Of a DNA stretch of 50,342 nt, positions 9,341 to 21,399 are shown one piece after another; position 1 is the first letter of the stretch; each line of letters opens with the position of its first letter. Source of the stretch: Zygnema cylindricum (lineage: Eukaryota; Streptophyta; Zygnematophyceae; Zygnematales; Zygnemataceae); assembly GCA_037447655.1 (NCBI GenBank), contig JBBHKE010001206.1, positions 1 through 50,342 of the forward strand. Direction: 5' to 3'. Both the position numbers and the translations under genes were made by a program. Below the pieces are notes generated by a model, which was not told the origin of the DNA, ran no database searches, and worked only from the letters and a program-made list of their open reading frames with translations.

Positions 9341-9415
9341 GTACGGAACCAATCAGAATTGAGTTCCGTACGTAAAAGTACAGCCGCCGGTGTACTTTAT
9401 GTACGGACATTGTAC
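9341..9415. promoter_or_regulatory. GTAC-rich U3 segment with CCAAT box
   Basis: Six GTAC palindromes fall in about 75 bp upstream of the TATA box, with an inverted pair GTACGGAA ... TTCCGTAC around CCAATCAG. The same arrangement is present in the 3' LTR (3947-4021), and looser versions occur in F1b, F1c, F3, F4 and F5. GTAC is the core recognised by plant SBP-domain and copper-response factors; whether such a factor binds here is unknown. Confidence 0.5.
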
Positions 9416-9788
9416 AACATGGCCAAAATGTCGACACATGTCAAATCCGGATTCGGTGCCATGATCTCCGGAGATTCTACGATCCAACGGAATTTCGCCA
9501 CGCGTCATCCGATGTGGCGATGGCCACAAACCGCCGAAATCTTCCTCCGTGATCTCGGCGCTAATCCCGGCCGTCCGATTAAATTCAGATTTAATCGTGG
9601 CCGTAATAAATACATGCGCGGTATTTGTTTTACTTCCGAAACAAATGCGCGGTATTGATTCGTAATCCGTACTATCATTCGTACCGGATCTATGCATCCC
9701 GTAAATCGTAACAGTTAAATGAATTATCGTATGTATTCTAATTTATATAATTATCAAACTACATAGTACGTAATACTACTGCTAGATC

Positions 9789-9870
9789 TAACGGCTAAGG
9801 CTACCGGCTATTTCCTATCTGCCGGCCGGTAGGTACAAGGATCAAATCCTGCCGCCGGCACATTCCTTTT
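9789..9870 (+). other. antisense tRNA-like Pol III cassette in F1a 5' LTR
   Basis: Same unit as at 4395-4476, in the 5' LTR. The B box GGATCAAATCC is at 9839-9849 and the T-run is at the right end. The unit is on the strand opposite to gag-pol and upstream of the element's TATA box. Confidence 0.6.
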
Positions 9871-10073
9871 AAATAAATAAATAAATCCTAGTATAAAATT
9901 CCCGTAAACCTCAGGATAGCCAAGGTAGCCATGGCTCTAGCTTCCTCTCCAATTTCTCAGTGACTGCGACAAGTTTGAGATTTGGAGAGAGAAGTTAGAG
10001 GTAGACTGCCTCGGCTTCTTTCTATATTTCTATTCAGACCTAGAAAATACTAATAAAACCATTAGTTTCTACA

Positions 10074-10655
10074 TTCCTCTCACCTCCTCATGTGGGTGTT
10101 AGCGGCGTTTATGAAAGATGATCACGATGTCATATTTCCTACATGTGGATTGGGAATCTCTTCAGCGAGAGCATACAGGTCAATTAATTACCCATTTGTT
10201 TCCCATCCTCCACGTGAAGTTCCATTTTTTACCTTTATGGCTCATATGCGTCTATTTACGTACCTTGAGAGGTGTGGCCAACTCTCTCGTGTCGCGCAGG
10301 CACTTCAGCCTTTTACGCCACCACCAATGGATGACACTCTTGTTTTGGCCCAAGTTCTTTGTCGAGTTGAAAAAGGGCTTATTATTAGATAAGAATCGTC
10401 ATTGCCTGCTAGTTTAATTTCACCACGTAAGCCTCAAAACCATCTTCCCTCGTCATGGAATACCTCTCATTGACCCCATAATAGCCCGTTTATCAAATAA
10501 CCACTATGTATTAATCTTATTAAGGTATAAGTTTTTAAGGATGAAACACATGCTCGACTTTTCTCTTGGTCGAGGCCAAGTTACAAGAATTGGGTTTTTA
10601 CTTCACCAATTTTTTGTCGGCCCACTAACCTTTCAAAAACTTTTTTGTATACCTC
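10074..10655. other. unassigned DNA between two retrotransposons
   Basis: This is flanking DNA shared with 25412 onward before F2 inserted. Overlapping plus-strand frames (10090-10392, 10118-10417) show no domain I recognise. The right target-site duplication of F1a is 10074-10078 (TTCCT), and the left one of F2 is 10651-10655 (ACCTC). Confidence 0.4.
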
Positions 10656-12670
10656 TATTGAAATTTAAATCTTTAGTTTAGTAAAAATAGGTATTATGGA
10701 CTTAGATTAATTTTTAGTCAGATTTAATTCTTACCAATTATAGTGTAACAGTAGCACATATGCAGTAAGTGTGTATTGTATGTCTGCACGGACACGTGCC
10801 AAGATTTGAAGATGATACAGGTATTCCGGAGTAGCACAGACACCTACATACCCGTGTCAAAAATCGTACGGGGGGTTTTTGTGAATCGGACGGACGGAAA
10901 CCAAGCCGAGTATCTGGGAGAATATTGCACAAAATCAAAGACAAATCGTCGATATGGAGCGGCTTCGACGGACGCGATTAGCGTGGGACAACATTGACTA
11001 ATTACACCTTACGTGAGGACCACATTGACTGATTGTGCCGTACGCACCATTGTTCAAAAGTAGGCTTTTTTATGGTAGGGCTTAGGTAGGCGCACAAAAC
11101 TTTGCACAAAACTCTCGCAACGTAGGCATACTGTATGTGTGTGCGTTGTGCACACTCCTGTACGAACGTACGAATCTGACGTATGATCAAAGTACAACGC
11201 ACGCCGCCGGACGGAATTTTTTAGCGAACTGACACGGCGTAAGATGACATTCCGTGGGAAAAAAAACCGAGAAAAAAAAAATCCGGGAAAATTCTCAAAT
11301 AGCGTAGTTTACTCTATATTTTTCATTACTCTAATTAGGGCTATTTTCCAAGTACCGTAAAAAATGAAAGTACGTTGTCTCTTAAATAGAGTGGTGTACG
11401 GACAGTGTCAGACCGTACATAAATGTACCTTTTTGAGTTAAAAAGTACAATAAACTAGTTTTAGTAACCGCGGACGCATGAGAATGGGCTTTCTAAAAAG
11501 GGAAAAAAACCATGTCGTAAAAAATCCCGTTCACACACATTTTTCTAACTGCCGCGTTTCGATCGTGTGAACGCAAACGGGGTTGGTCCGTAGGTTTTGG
11601 TAATTTTTTTGGCAGTGTGGTATTTTTTTTTTTATCGTCCCATACGGCCTGGTTGGTCAATTTGAGGCCCTATTTTGTGTGGCCCTCAAAATTGAAGACG
11701 CTAATATGACAGATTCTCCTTTCGTAAGTTGTGTTATGGGATTTTCATGTGTTCTTTTTAAAATCGCCTACTTTGATCAGAGACCGTCCGATCGTCTAAA
11801 TCTGACGGTTTAAATAAAAAGTCCCTCAAAACTCACATAAATATTTGTTTTTGTCCGATTTTTTTTCAAAATTTAGACATGTCGTTTAATTCTCTATCGA
11901 TCGATGTGCAACTCAACCCTGTCTCTATTCTATTTCATTTTGCGGCCAATACAATATGGGTCTTAAGGGCATATTGTATGTTTTGTGTACAATAGGCATA
12001 TTGTATGGGCGTACGGTCACCTACTTTTGATCTATGGTACGCACTCAAGATGTTCGTACCGCTGACAAACATTTATAAGGACTTTTGCAACAAATGCAGA
12101 CAAAGCGTCGAAAAAATTATTTAAACGGACGGCATCTGTAAATTTCTGGAAAACAAAATGTTAATGTTTAGTGCATTAATAAATAGTGCATAAATAAATA
12201 GTGTTACACTATTCGTTTAGCGGCAGGTAGTAATTAGGGTTTTGGATGTACTCACGGTACAGTGACATACTAGTAGCATACTTTGTTGTAAGTCAGAATA
12301 GTATTTTATTACAGTTACCCAAATTAGTGTAGACTAGTAGATACACACTGTGAGTATATAACTTAGGACTTAGCCAAATTTGTATCATCCAGTTTTGGGA
12401 ATTTTATTTTCTAAGGGCAGTTTTGGGAAACTTCCAAACATCATATCTTATGGTTTACTAGATCATTTGCGCTGCAAATTTGGGAATTGTCAGTTTACTG
12501 TATTTTGTATCCTTGTGGCAAATTTGAAGCATATTGGCTCTCTGAGTCATAGTTTGTGTTAGTTCAAAGTTGGCTGTTGAGTAGGTACTTTGATAGATTT
12601 TGTTGTTTTTCATGTCTACTTCCACTACTACTGCTGGTCCTCCGCCTGCAACAGTGGTTGTAGAATAACA
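10656..12670 (+). repeat. F2 5' LTR, split by an hAT MITE
   Basis: It aligns with 23327-25406 from TGTTGAAATTTAAATC (first bases mutated to TA here) to ...GTTGTAGAACAACA (here GAATAACA). A TATA box lies at 12355-12360 (GAGTATATAAC). A gag-type start codon lies at 12612, 59 nt before the LTR end. No perfect B box or hairpin array like those of F1, F3, F4 and F5 was found. Confidence 0.88.
11048..12036 (+). mobile_element. hAT-like MITE, copy B
   Basis: This 989-bp insertion in the F2 5' LTR has a perfect 8-bp duplication GTACGCAC (11040-11047, 12037-12044). The uninterrupted site is visible in the F2 3' LTR near 23711. Ends are inverted copies of CATNGTTCAAAAGTAGGC. There is no transposase. 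It shares internal blocks with copies A and C. Confidence 0.92.
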
Positions 12671-15147
12671 AGTTATGGGCCTTTCGTCAAGAATTCCTAT
12701 CTTCAATGGCCAAAAGAATGCGTACTACGCGGCGATGGTTGAATCGTCTTTTGAAACTGCTGACTTTTTGGGGGTCTAGGATAGCTCCCTTGATGAAATA
12801 GATCCAACTTGGGCGAAAAAGAATTCAATAGCAAGGAACAATCTAATCCTCTGTATTTCAGAAAATTTGGTCATGTCTCGACTAAAAATAAAAAAGGCGA
12901 GCGAGATTTGGACATCGCTGAAATCTGCTTTTGACAAAGCGAATGTTCAAGAGGAGCTTTTGGTGGCTGGAAAAATTTGGGGATACAAATACTCGAGGGG
13001 AACTATGGTCAAGTATTGTGACAACTATCGTGCTCTCATTGATGCTCACTCTTTTGCTGGGGGGTCATTTCCTGAGTTCCAATAGGTAGCTTTTCCTATT
13101 AGAGGTCTCCCTAGTAGCATGAAGGGTGTGTTTGTTCAACTAAATAGTCATGATAAAGCTAGCCGGGCAATTCAATTAGCGTATAATCTTATATTCGAGG
13201 AAGAAACTAATACTCAAATCCTTGAATGAGAAGGAAAAGGGTGGCTGAAAAAAGTTGGGGATACAAATACTCGGGGGGAACTATGGTCAAGTATTGTGAC
13301 AATTTTCGTGCACTCATTGATGCTCACTCTTCTGCTGGGGGGTCATTTCTTGAGTTCCAACAGGCAGCTTTGCTTATTAGAGGTCTCCCTGGTAGCATGA
13401 AGGGTGTGTTTGTTCAATTAAATAGTCATGATAAAGCTAGCTGGTGAATTCAGTTAGCGTATAATTTTATATTCGAGGAAGAAACTAATACTAAACTCCT
13501 TGAAGGAGAAGGAAAAGTTGAAATATTTTCCACAGATTTTGAAAAAAGAACTCAGTTCAATCAAAATATGAGTCAGTTTAACCAGAATCATAATAAGTTT
13601 AATCAGAGGCAGAATAGGCCATCTACTACTTGTTTTTATTGTTCTGAGAAGGGTCATGGATGCAGGTACTGTTCTAAACTGAAGAAGGCTAATAAGAAAG
13701 GGTTATACATGCCAGGTTGGCAGCAAAGCCAGTATCACAGATATTTTTGTGGAAATCCTTCCCGTGGAAATGCTCTTTTCTCAACTTTTGCCACTGATGT
13801 AGATGAGTCTCTAAGCTTCAATGAGCAAGTGGAGGCGAAGTTATTTGCTATGGCGGCTACCATGGAGGGTCCAAAGGATGCAGGATGGATCATGGACACC
13901 GGAGATTCTTCCCACATGTGCTGGAACAAGGCGGCTTTTACAAATCTGTAACAAACATCTCCAAAGAGTATTTACTATGCTTGTGGCATGAGTGTTCAAA
14001 CCTCAGTTCAGGGTGATGTATCTTTGATGGTAGATGTGGGGGGAAAGTCGGTAGAGATAACCCTTCACAATGTTTTGTATGTTCCAAATTTTAAGAAAAA
14101 TCTTTTTTCTACATCATTAGTGGAGATTAAAGGCTTTGAATTTGTTCAGAAAGGAGGGAGAGAGGTTGTTAGCAAGAAAAGAAAAGTAGCAGTGACAGGA
14201 ACTAGGGATGCTAGCAAAATGTTCCGAATGGACATGGCTGAATATAAGGAAAATGATGTTCTCTACTCTAGTGTCCAATGTGATAATGAGTTGTGGCATA
14301 AGAGATTAGGACACATGAATTATGATAGTCTAAAGAAAATGGTGAACTCGGGAAAAGTCGATGGAGTCACTTTCACCTCCCATCCTGTAAAATCATGTTA
14401 TGGTTGTTCACTTGGCAAGATCCACGAATTGCCATTTCCACCGGAAGCAGACCACAGATCGGAAAGAATTTTGCATCTAATACATTCTGATGTTTTCGGT
14501 CCTTCACAAGTGGCTTCGGCTGGAGGCGTCCACTATATGGTCACATTTACAGATGACTACTCGAGGTACACCAAAGTTTATTTCATGCAATATATAAGTG
14601 AAGTGTTTACTCACTTGAAACGCTACAAAACATCGGCGGAAAAGCTTCATGGATTCCAAAATTGGCGTTGATAACGGACAACGGGGGAGAATACACGTCA
14701 AAGGAATTCGAAGAATTTCTCCTTCAAGAAGGTATTAGTCACAATCTTACAGTTCCAACAGAATGGTGTTTCTGAGAGATAAAATAGGACGAGCTCGGTC
14801 TATGCTTGCAGATAAAGGGCTAGATTTGAAATTATGGGCTGAAGCACCTAACTGTGCTATTTATATTAAAAATAAAATTGCTTTTAGGTCTGTTAGCACT
14901 ACACCTTATGAAATTTAGACATGAGAAAAACCTGATGCTAATCACTTTAAGATCTTTGGCAGCAAGTGTTTTGTTTTAGATACTTCACATGATAGATTGG
15001 AATATAAAGGCTAAAGGCCTACCTGGGATTTTTATGGGGTATGATGATAATGCAAAAAGATATATAGTTTTTGTATTTGAGAAATAGAAAGTGATTATCT
15101 CCAAGAATATCCAAATTAAAGATTAACAGGATTTGGTTGACCTTTTT
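12612..15147 (+). pseudogene. F2 gag-pol 5' part: Gag, protease, integrase start
   Basis: Translation from the ATG at 12612 gives an MSTSTTT-type N-terminus followed by a mutated VMG-SSR-P-FNG start shared with the other families, with a stop where the LTR/internal junction lies. Gag continues in pieces (12867-13085, 13226-13447). A zinc knuckle C-X2-C-X4-H-X4-C is visible near 13630-13680, a protease motif changed to MDTGDSS near 13890, an integrase zinc domain with WHKRLGH near 14295 and an integrase core start (HSDVFGP) near 14490. Several stops and frameshifts follow, and the F3 element interrupts integrase at 15148. It is non-functional. Confidence 0.85.
12963..13516 (+). repeat. 278-bp tandem duplication within F2 gag
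   Basis: The segment starting TGGCTG...GGGATACAAATACTCG at about 12966 recurs at about 13242 with an offset of 278 bp and high identity, ending at GAAACTAATACT...CTTGAA. Each copy has its own stop codons. The duplication repeats a central part of Gag and looks like post-insertion damage. Confidence 0.85.
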
Positions 15148-16035
15148 TGAAATTCTGTGGTCAACATTGACCCACAGAATTAGCAGCCTATGTAAAGCCT
15201 CTAGGATAATATTTGCCCCTTCTACTTTCCCACTGAATAAGTGCCGCCCAGGCACAAAAATATTTTGACCACTCTCACCCTTGTAAAGACAAGACTCCCT
15301 TGAGTCAAACGCAAAAAGAATCACTGAATTTGCTCCCCTAAGCAGTAAGTTATGGTTGGTCAAAGATGACCTTTATAGTTACAAGCTCTCTTGAGGAGAG
15401 GTACCTAAATATCACTAAGTCTTGGTCTGCCTACTCACGACTACCTACCACTAAAACCTAGTTCAATAGAAACACTATATAGTACAAGAAGGTACAATAT
15501 GCGATGTACTTATTGTACGACCATTGTACGACATGGTCTACAAGGTGACACCTATCAAATTGGGAGTCATGGTTCCTCCTCCCATCTTCTCCGGTATCAA
15601 ATAATATGGCGCCACGTGGCACCATGTGACGCTATCTCCAAATGCCGCCAAAAGCTCACTTCGCGGGGCGGCTACAATGCTGGTCGTCCGATCAAAACAT
15701 ATTTAACACGGTTCAGATTCGCGTACATGTATGAATTGCTCCTTTTCGTTAGTCTGCTGTTAATTAGCTGTCGCGGTAATGTTTATATATCTTTGAAACC
15801 CGTCACTTGTATCGTTTCGATAACGCCCTAGTGGATAAGGCTTTTCTGTACATATTGGTTCACAGACCCAGGTTTAAATCTTGACGTAGGCAACATTTTA
15901 GAAAAATATCCTCTACTTCAAAATCTGCCACTTTCTAAAAATGGCGGCAGCCATGGCGTGCATTTGATCCTCACTCTCTTTATTTCAAGTAAAACTAACA
16001 TAGAGTAGTGAACTATTAATTACTTGTTTTCAACA
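15148..16035 (-). repeat. F3 3' LTR
   Basis: 888 bp. In element sense it starts TGTTGAAAACAAG and ends GAATTTCA. The TATA-like CTATAAAGG lies just upstream of the first leader hairpin (15358-15371). Leader stems recur at 15293-15306 (GACTC) and 15241-15255 (GTGCC). The last hairpin, 15151-15181, has a 10-bp stem with the gag ATG (15165-15167) in its loop. Confidence 0.9.
15814..15900 (+). other. antisense tRNA-like cassette, F3 3' LTR
   Basis: On the strand opposite to the element. The D-arm block CGCCCTAGTGGATAAGGC resembles the 5' half of arginine tRNAs. A decayed B box GGTTTAAATCT lies at 15871-15881, and TTTT follows at 15896-15899. The acceptor and anticodon arms are poor, so this is tRNA-like rather than a working tRNA. 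Confidence 0.5.
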
Positions 16036-16048
16036 CTCCCCTTAATTC

Positions 16049-19000
16049 CTAGTCACTTTTCAATTTTAATCCACAGTTTTCTCTGCAATAAATCAACTTA
16101 GGGGAAGGCACTGGTTTTGTCATCATGTCTGCAATCAACTCTCTATCAGTTTTATGAACAAGTTTGATAATTTTATTTTCAACCTTCTCTTTGACAAAGC
16201 TTAGTATAATATCTATACGCTTAGCTTTGAAGTGATGTTTGGGATTAGCTGCAATAGAGATAGCAGCTTGATTATCACAAAAAACATTTTGAGTTCTAGA
16301 CTTCATGAACCCAAGTTCTTCAAAAAGAGATTTAATCCACATTAATTCTTTGGTGGCAGCACAGGAAGCCATGTATTCAGCCTCCATACTGGGCTGAGCA
16401 ACTACTTTTTGTTGCTTGCTACTCCAACAACATGCACCGGATCCAATTTGCAACACATATCTAGTCGTACACCGCTTTAAATGCACATCTCCATAACTGG
16501 CATCACTCCAAGTGGTGATGTCAATGTGCTCCCCTCCCAAATGCAACCATAATTCCCTTGTCCCCACTAGATACCTCATCACCCTTTTGGTAGCCTTTTA
16601 GTCTCTCTTTCTTGGTTCACTTAGACTTCTACTAAGGACACCTAAAGCTGCAGCTATATCCGGACTGGTACAGCTCATAAAATAGATTAAACTGCCTATG
16701 ATCTGCCGATAAGGGATATTTTCCATAATTTTTTTTTATATCTCATCCATTTCATCATTAATGATCAATATTCCTCTCTTCACTCCCCTCAGACACTTTT
16801 TTCAAATCCATAGGAGTAGTGCATCCGTTTGCTTTTTCCATCTGAAATCTTTCTAGCATATTACCGATTGCTTCTTTTTGAGTGAGTCTTATAATTTTAT
16901 TCCCTCTATCTCTCTCCATCTGAATTCCCAAGATATACTTCGCTTCGCCGAGATCTTTCATATCAATACGACTTCTAAGATCCCGTTTTAGTGTGTTACT
17001 TTTATCTAAGGACTTGCTTAGGACTTACAAATCATCCACATAAATAGCAATAAATATCACTCCATTCTCATCCTCGAATAAACTTATAGAGTGATCTGAA
17101 CTAATTGTGATATACCCCAAACCGATCAAAAATTTGTCTAGCTTTATATTCCATTGTCGGGGGGCTTGCTTAAGCCCGTAGAGTGATTGTATCAGTTTGC
17201 AAACCTTGCTTTCTTCCCCACTTTCCACAAATCCTTCCGGTTGCCTCATGTAAATTTCTTCTTCCAACTCTCCGTGCAAAAAGGTCGTTTTAATATCCAT
17301 CTGGTGGTTTTCCATATCCTCCGTTGCGGCTATACTTAAAAGGATTCTAACAGAAGGAAATCTGACTACAGGTGCAAAGGTTTCTTCGTAGTCTATCCCC
17401 TCTTTCGGAGTATAACCTTTTGCAACTAACATAGCTTTGTACCTCTCAATGGTATTATCCGGATTTAATTTAAGTTTAAGAACCCACTTACATCCGATAA
17501 GTTTTCGATCCGGTGGACAATCTACCAACTCCCATGAATTAGCTTCCATGATAGAGGCCATCTTTTCATTTATAGCTGTGATCCACCGGCTACTTTCTGG
17601 GGTGTTTATGGCCTCTAAGTTTGTCTAAGGTTCATTCGGGTGAGACATCTTTGTGAGTTGGTTATTTACTTGTCTTTTTTGAAGTTGTTTACTACTTATT
17701 CTTCCCCCTTCAAAATCTGAAGCCGGTATGGAAGGCATCCTTGGGTTTGGTTTAGGAAGATTTTCAGCTCCCCTATCTTCCAATTCCGGTGTCTCATCAA
17801 AATCCTCATCGGTTTCCACTTCGTATTGTGGCGTTTCCTCGAAGTTATCCTTTCCTCCTTCTCCTTCGGTAGATCTGCAAATTTTTCTTTTTCTCCATCT
17901 TCCTTCTCTTCATTTTCAAAGTCAAAGTCAGAAAAGTGATCCGTTTCAAATCTGATTTTGACTTCTTTATTATATTTTAATGGATCAATGGACTTCACTT
18001 CATTCATCACCACTATGTGTTTTACCAAAATTATATCTCTCTTTTTCAAGTCATACACTCGGTATCCTTTTGTGCTCTCATCATATCCTACAAGATATCC
18101 TGGTTTCCCTCTTCCTTCTAACTTCCATTTACTCTTATTGGAATCCAAACTGTAGACTTGACTTTTGGACACTCTTAAACTAGAAAATTCAGGTTTTCTT
18201 CCTGTCCACCTCTCATACGGAGTTTCCTCCTTTTTTGCTGAAGTTATAACTCTATTTTTTATGAAATTAGCATAGTTTATAGACTCAGCCCAAAACTGCA
18301 GCCCTATCCTCTTATCACTTAACATACTTCTGGACATATCTCCTAAAGTTCTATTCACTCTTTCTGCTACTCCATTTTGTTCCATATTATAGGGAACAGT
18401 TTATTCATGATGAATTCCTTCTTCTTTAAGATATTGTTCAAATTCCATTGAGGTGTATTCTTTCCCATTATCACTTCTTATCTCTTTTATTTTGGTTTCA
18501 TGTAGCTTATCACTCCATACTTTATACTCTTTGAAACATCTTAATACCTCTGACTTATGTCCGAGAAAGTATACCTTCGTGTATCTAGACCAATCATCTG
18601 TGATGGTTAGCATCCATCTCTTCCCCCCATGTGAAGCATACCTAACAGGTCCCCAAACATCAGTATGAACTAGATCTAATACTTTCTCTCTCCTAAATGT
18701 AGTTGCCTTTGGAAATGGAAGTTTATGTATCTTCCATTGGGCACATCCACTACAATCATCAAAGGTCTCATCATCCTCAAAAGTAATACCCTCTAGTGTT
18801 CCCTTTTTCTTCATTTTCTTTAATCTATCTAGGTGCACATGCCCCAACCTTTTATGCGAAAGCATCATCTCACTTGCACACGAGTAGAGAACACTTTTTT
18901 CATTGCAAATAACAATTCTGAACATTCCTTGATTGCCCTTCTCATCTATGAAATAAACCTCATTATCAAAGTTTGCTATAAAGATTCCTTTACTAGTTCG

Positions 19001-20529
19001 TGTTTCAAACTCCTTTTCATCTAGGACACCTGTTGAGATTAGGTTCTTGCTAAGCCCTGGAATGTAGAGAACATCTGAGAGTATTACAATTGAGGCCTTT
19101 CTATCAACTAGAACCTTCAAGTCAACAGTTCCAACAAGACTTGTGGTTTCTACTCTACCATCTCCGTACTCTATCCTAAACCTTTCATTAAATATTCCTC
19201 TTCTCCCCAATCTTTTAAAACCCCCTCTAGTTTTACTTCTCCCTTTTCCTCGAAATTCGTTGAAATCTCCATTTCCGACCAGTTTTCTGTTTCCAAAGTA
19301 TCCATAGAATTATCCTCAATATTTTGAACTCCCTCAAGTATCTCTTTTCTTTTCACTTCCCTTATACCTCCAAAAGCACACTGTTGCTTTCGTGGAATTT
19401 TTGTGTTCTTTTCTCTCTTCCCCATACTACCGATGCAGAGAAGCTCCAACATATCTTCATCCTCTTTCTCCTCTTCCCTTTCTTCCTCCTCATCCACATT
19501 CCAACTTCTAAGTTCTTCCAAAGAAGGGCATCTCTCTATATAACGACCCGGTTCCGTACAAAAGAAGCAAACCCCCTTTTTCAAAGCTCCCCTTTCTTTT
19601 CCTCTCCCTCTCTTTCCACCAAAGTTTCAATAAGGTTTACCTTCGTCTTTCTTCCTCTCATCACGCTTCCGCTCGTCACTACCGTTCCTCTCATCACGCT
19701 TCCGCCAATCACCACCAGCTGTAAATGCAGTCACCCTCTCACTTCCCCTACGAAGCTCCAAAGTGCTTTCCCTCACAAGAATTATCCCCATGGTAAAGCT
19801 CCAAGTCCCTGAGGAGCCATCCATTCCCTGCATACGGTAAATGATGTTTTTTTACTCATATCGGAGCTTCATGATTAGTGTATTAATCTTTCTCACCTCA
19901 GATTCTACGTATCCCGCACTAGCAAGCTCAACATATAACGCAGCAATATCATTGCAAAACTATATGATGCTACTGCCTTTATAAACATAGGCCTCTATAT
20001 CTTGTTTTACTAACTGCTGCCTCTATATAGTCTCACTCTTATAAATCTGAATTAGTGCTTCCCAGATTTCGGAAGACTTGGTAAGACTTAAACGAGTGAT
20101 AGCTATGGACTTAGACACATATCTAAGTATGAGATGTTTTGCTATTGTGTTTTTATATTCCCATATTTTTTTGTCAATATCTTCAGTTTTAATCCCTACA
20201 AGTGGTACTATAGCTGAGAGCCTAGCTCCCCTCTCCATAGGTGTCTCTTTATCCTTCTCCCCTATTTCCCCATCCACGGTAATGTTTTTCCCTTCACCTT
20301 CCGTTGCATCTCAACTCCGGTTGATATTCTCGGCAAATTTAGATGATTCTCTATAGTAAGCTCCTTCAAAGCCAGGTGGCGGACATCTCACTTATCCCGA
20401 AACAATTCCCCATAAGTGCTTTTTGAAAAGCAATCCCTCCATCGTAAACTCCCAATAAGTGAAGTCTGTTCCATCAAACATAGGCACCCTAGATGGTGGG
20501 CCCAAAACCTGAAGTTATGTGGTCTCCAT
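16049..20529 (-). pseudogene. decayed F3 gag-pol
   Basis: Reading from the LTR-internal ATG at 20529, the frame stops after four codons. Gag pieces lie at 20277-20023 and 19833-19627. The zinc knuckle near 19560 has lost its histidine (Arg in its place). Integrase lies at 19210-18401 with HTDVWGP, and 18385-17696 begins with a damaged QNGVAER region. RT pieces lie at 17561-17025 (YVDD kept) and 16961-16758; RNase H lies at 16582-16049 with WSDASYGD. At least eight breaks separate these pieces. The protease motif was not found, so part of the protease region is probably deleted. Confidence 0.88.
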
Positions 20530-21394
20530 TGACCCACAAAATGAGCAGCCTATGTAAAGCCTCTAGAATAATATTTGCCCCTTCCACTTTCCCACTAAAT
20601 AAGTGCCACCCTGGCCTACAAATATTTTGACCATCCTCACCCTTGTGAGGACAAGACTCCCTTGAGTCAAACGCAAAAAAATCACTGAATTTGCTCCTCT
20701 GAACAGTAAGTTATGGTTGGTCAAAGATGACCTTTATAGTTACAAGCTCTCTTTGAGAGAGGTACCTAAATATCACTAAGTCTTGGTCTACCTACTCACG
20801 ACTACCTACTACTAAACCCTAGTCCAATAGGAACACTATATAGTACAAGAAGGTACAATAGGCGATATACTTATTGTACAGTCATTGTACGACATGGTCT
20901 ACAAGGTGACACCTTTCAAATCGGGAGCCATTGTTCCTCCTCCCATCTTTTCCGATATCAAATAATATGGCGCCACGTGGCACCGCGTGACGCTATCTCC
21001 AAATGCCGCCAAAAGCTCACTTCGCGTGGCGGCTACAATGTCGGCCATCTGATCTAAACATATTTAACACGATTCAAATTCGCGTACATGCATGAATTGC
21101 TCATTTTCGTTAGTCTGCTGTTAATTAGCTGTCGCGGTAATATTTATATATCTTTGAAACCCGTCAAGTGTATCGTTTCGATAACGCCCTAGTGGAAAAG
21201 GCTTTCTCTATATATTGGTTCACAAACCCAAGTTTAAATATGGACCCATGAAATATTTTAGTAAAATATCTTCTACTTCAAAATCTGCCACTTTCTAAAA
21301 TGGCGGCAGTCATGGCGTGCCTTTGATCCTCACTCTCTTTCTTTCAAGTAAAACTAAAATAGAGAAGTGAACTATTAATTACCTCTTTTCAACA
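20510..21394 (-). repeat. F3 5' LTR
   Basis: 885 bp, paired with 15148-16035. The gag ATG is 20 nt from its end (20527-20529). The primer-binding site next to it (20497-20509) reads GGTTTTGGGCCCA, one change from the F1 site. The leader stem CCTCAC/GTGAGG near 20636-20651 is a compensated variant of the F1 stem CTTCAC/GTGAAG. Confidence 0.9.
21174..21260 (+). other. antisense tRNA-like cassette, F3 5' LTR
   Basis: Counterpart of 15814-15900, more decayed: the B box is changed to AGTTTAAATAT. The GCCCTAGTGGA block is kept. Promoter function is doubtful in this copy. Confidence 0.4.
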
Positions 21395-21399
21395 TTTTT

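Larger units (their letters stand above)
3638..10073 (-). mobile_element. F1a: complete Ty1/copia LTR retrotransposon
   Basis: This full-length element of 6,436 bp has two 1,042-bp LTRs (3638-4679, 9032-10073) with TG...CA ends, target-site duplication TTCCT (3633-3637, 10074-10078), a polypurine tract, an internal tRNA-Met-type primer-binding site and one uninterrupted Gag-Pol frame. Comparing the LTRs by eye I found one difference (G at 3750 against A at 9144), so the insertion is recent. Everything needed for autonomous transposition appears present, and it is a candidate source of enzymes for the broken and Gag-only relatives in this window. Activity is inferred, not shown. Confidence 0.95.
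9032..10073 (-). repeat. F1a 5' LTR
   Basis: In element sense U3 starts at 10073, the TATA box lies at 9261-9254 and the LTR ends at 9032. The predicted RNA therefore starts roughly 30 nt past the TATA box, within the hairpin-rich segment. The LTR holds the gag start codon 20 nt from its end. Confidence 0.95.
15148..21394 (-). mobile_element. F3: copia element inserted in F2
   Basis: 6,247 bp, with LTRs 15148-16035 and 20510-21394, TG...CA ends and a TTTTT duplication (15143-15147, 21395-21399). It splits F2 integrase. Its Gag and LTR are close to those of the non-autonomous F4 element, which makes F3-like copies the probable enzyme donors of F4. This copy is decayed. Confidence 0.92.

Noticed and set aside
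10090-10417. Two overlapping ~100-residue frames, possibly a transposase or host exon fragment
   Set aside because: No motif identified in either frame and neither continues across the F2 empty site.
10795-10830. A decayed antisense B box (reverse of AGATTTGAAGA) in the F2 LTR
   Set aside because: Too diverged to separate from chance; no D-arm-like block or terminator accompanies it.
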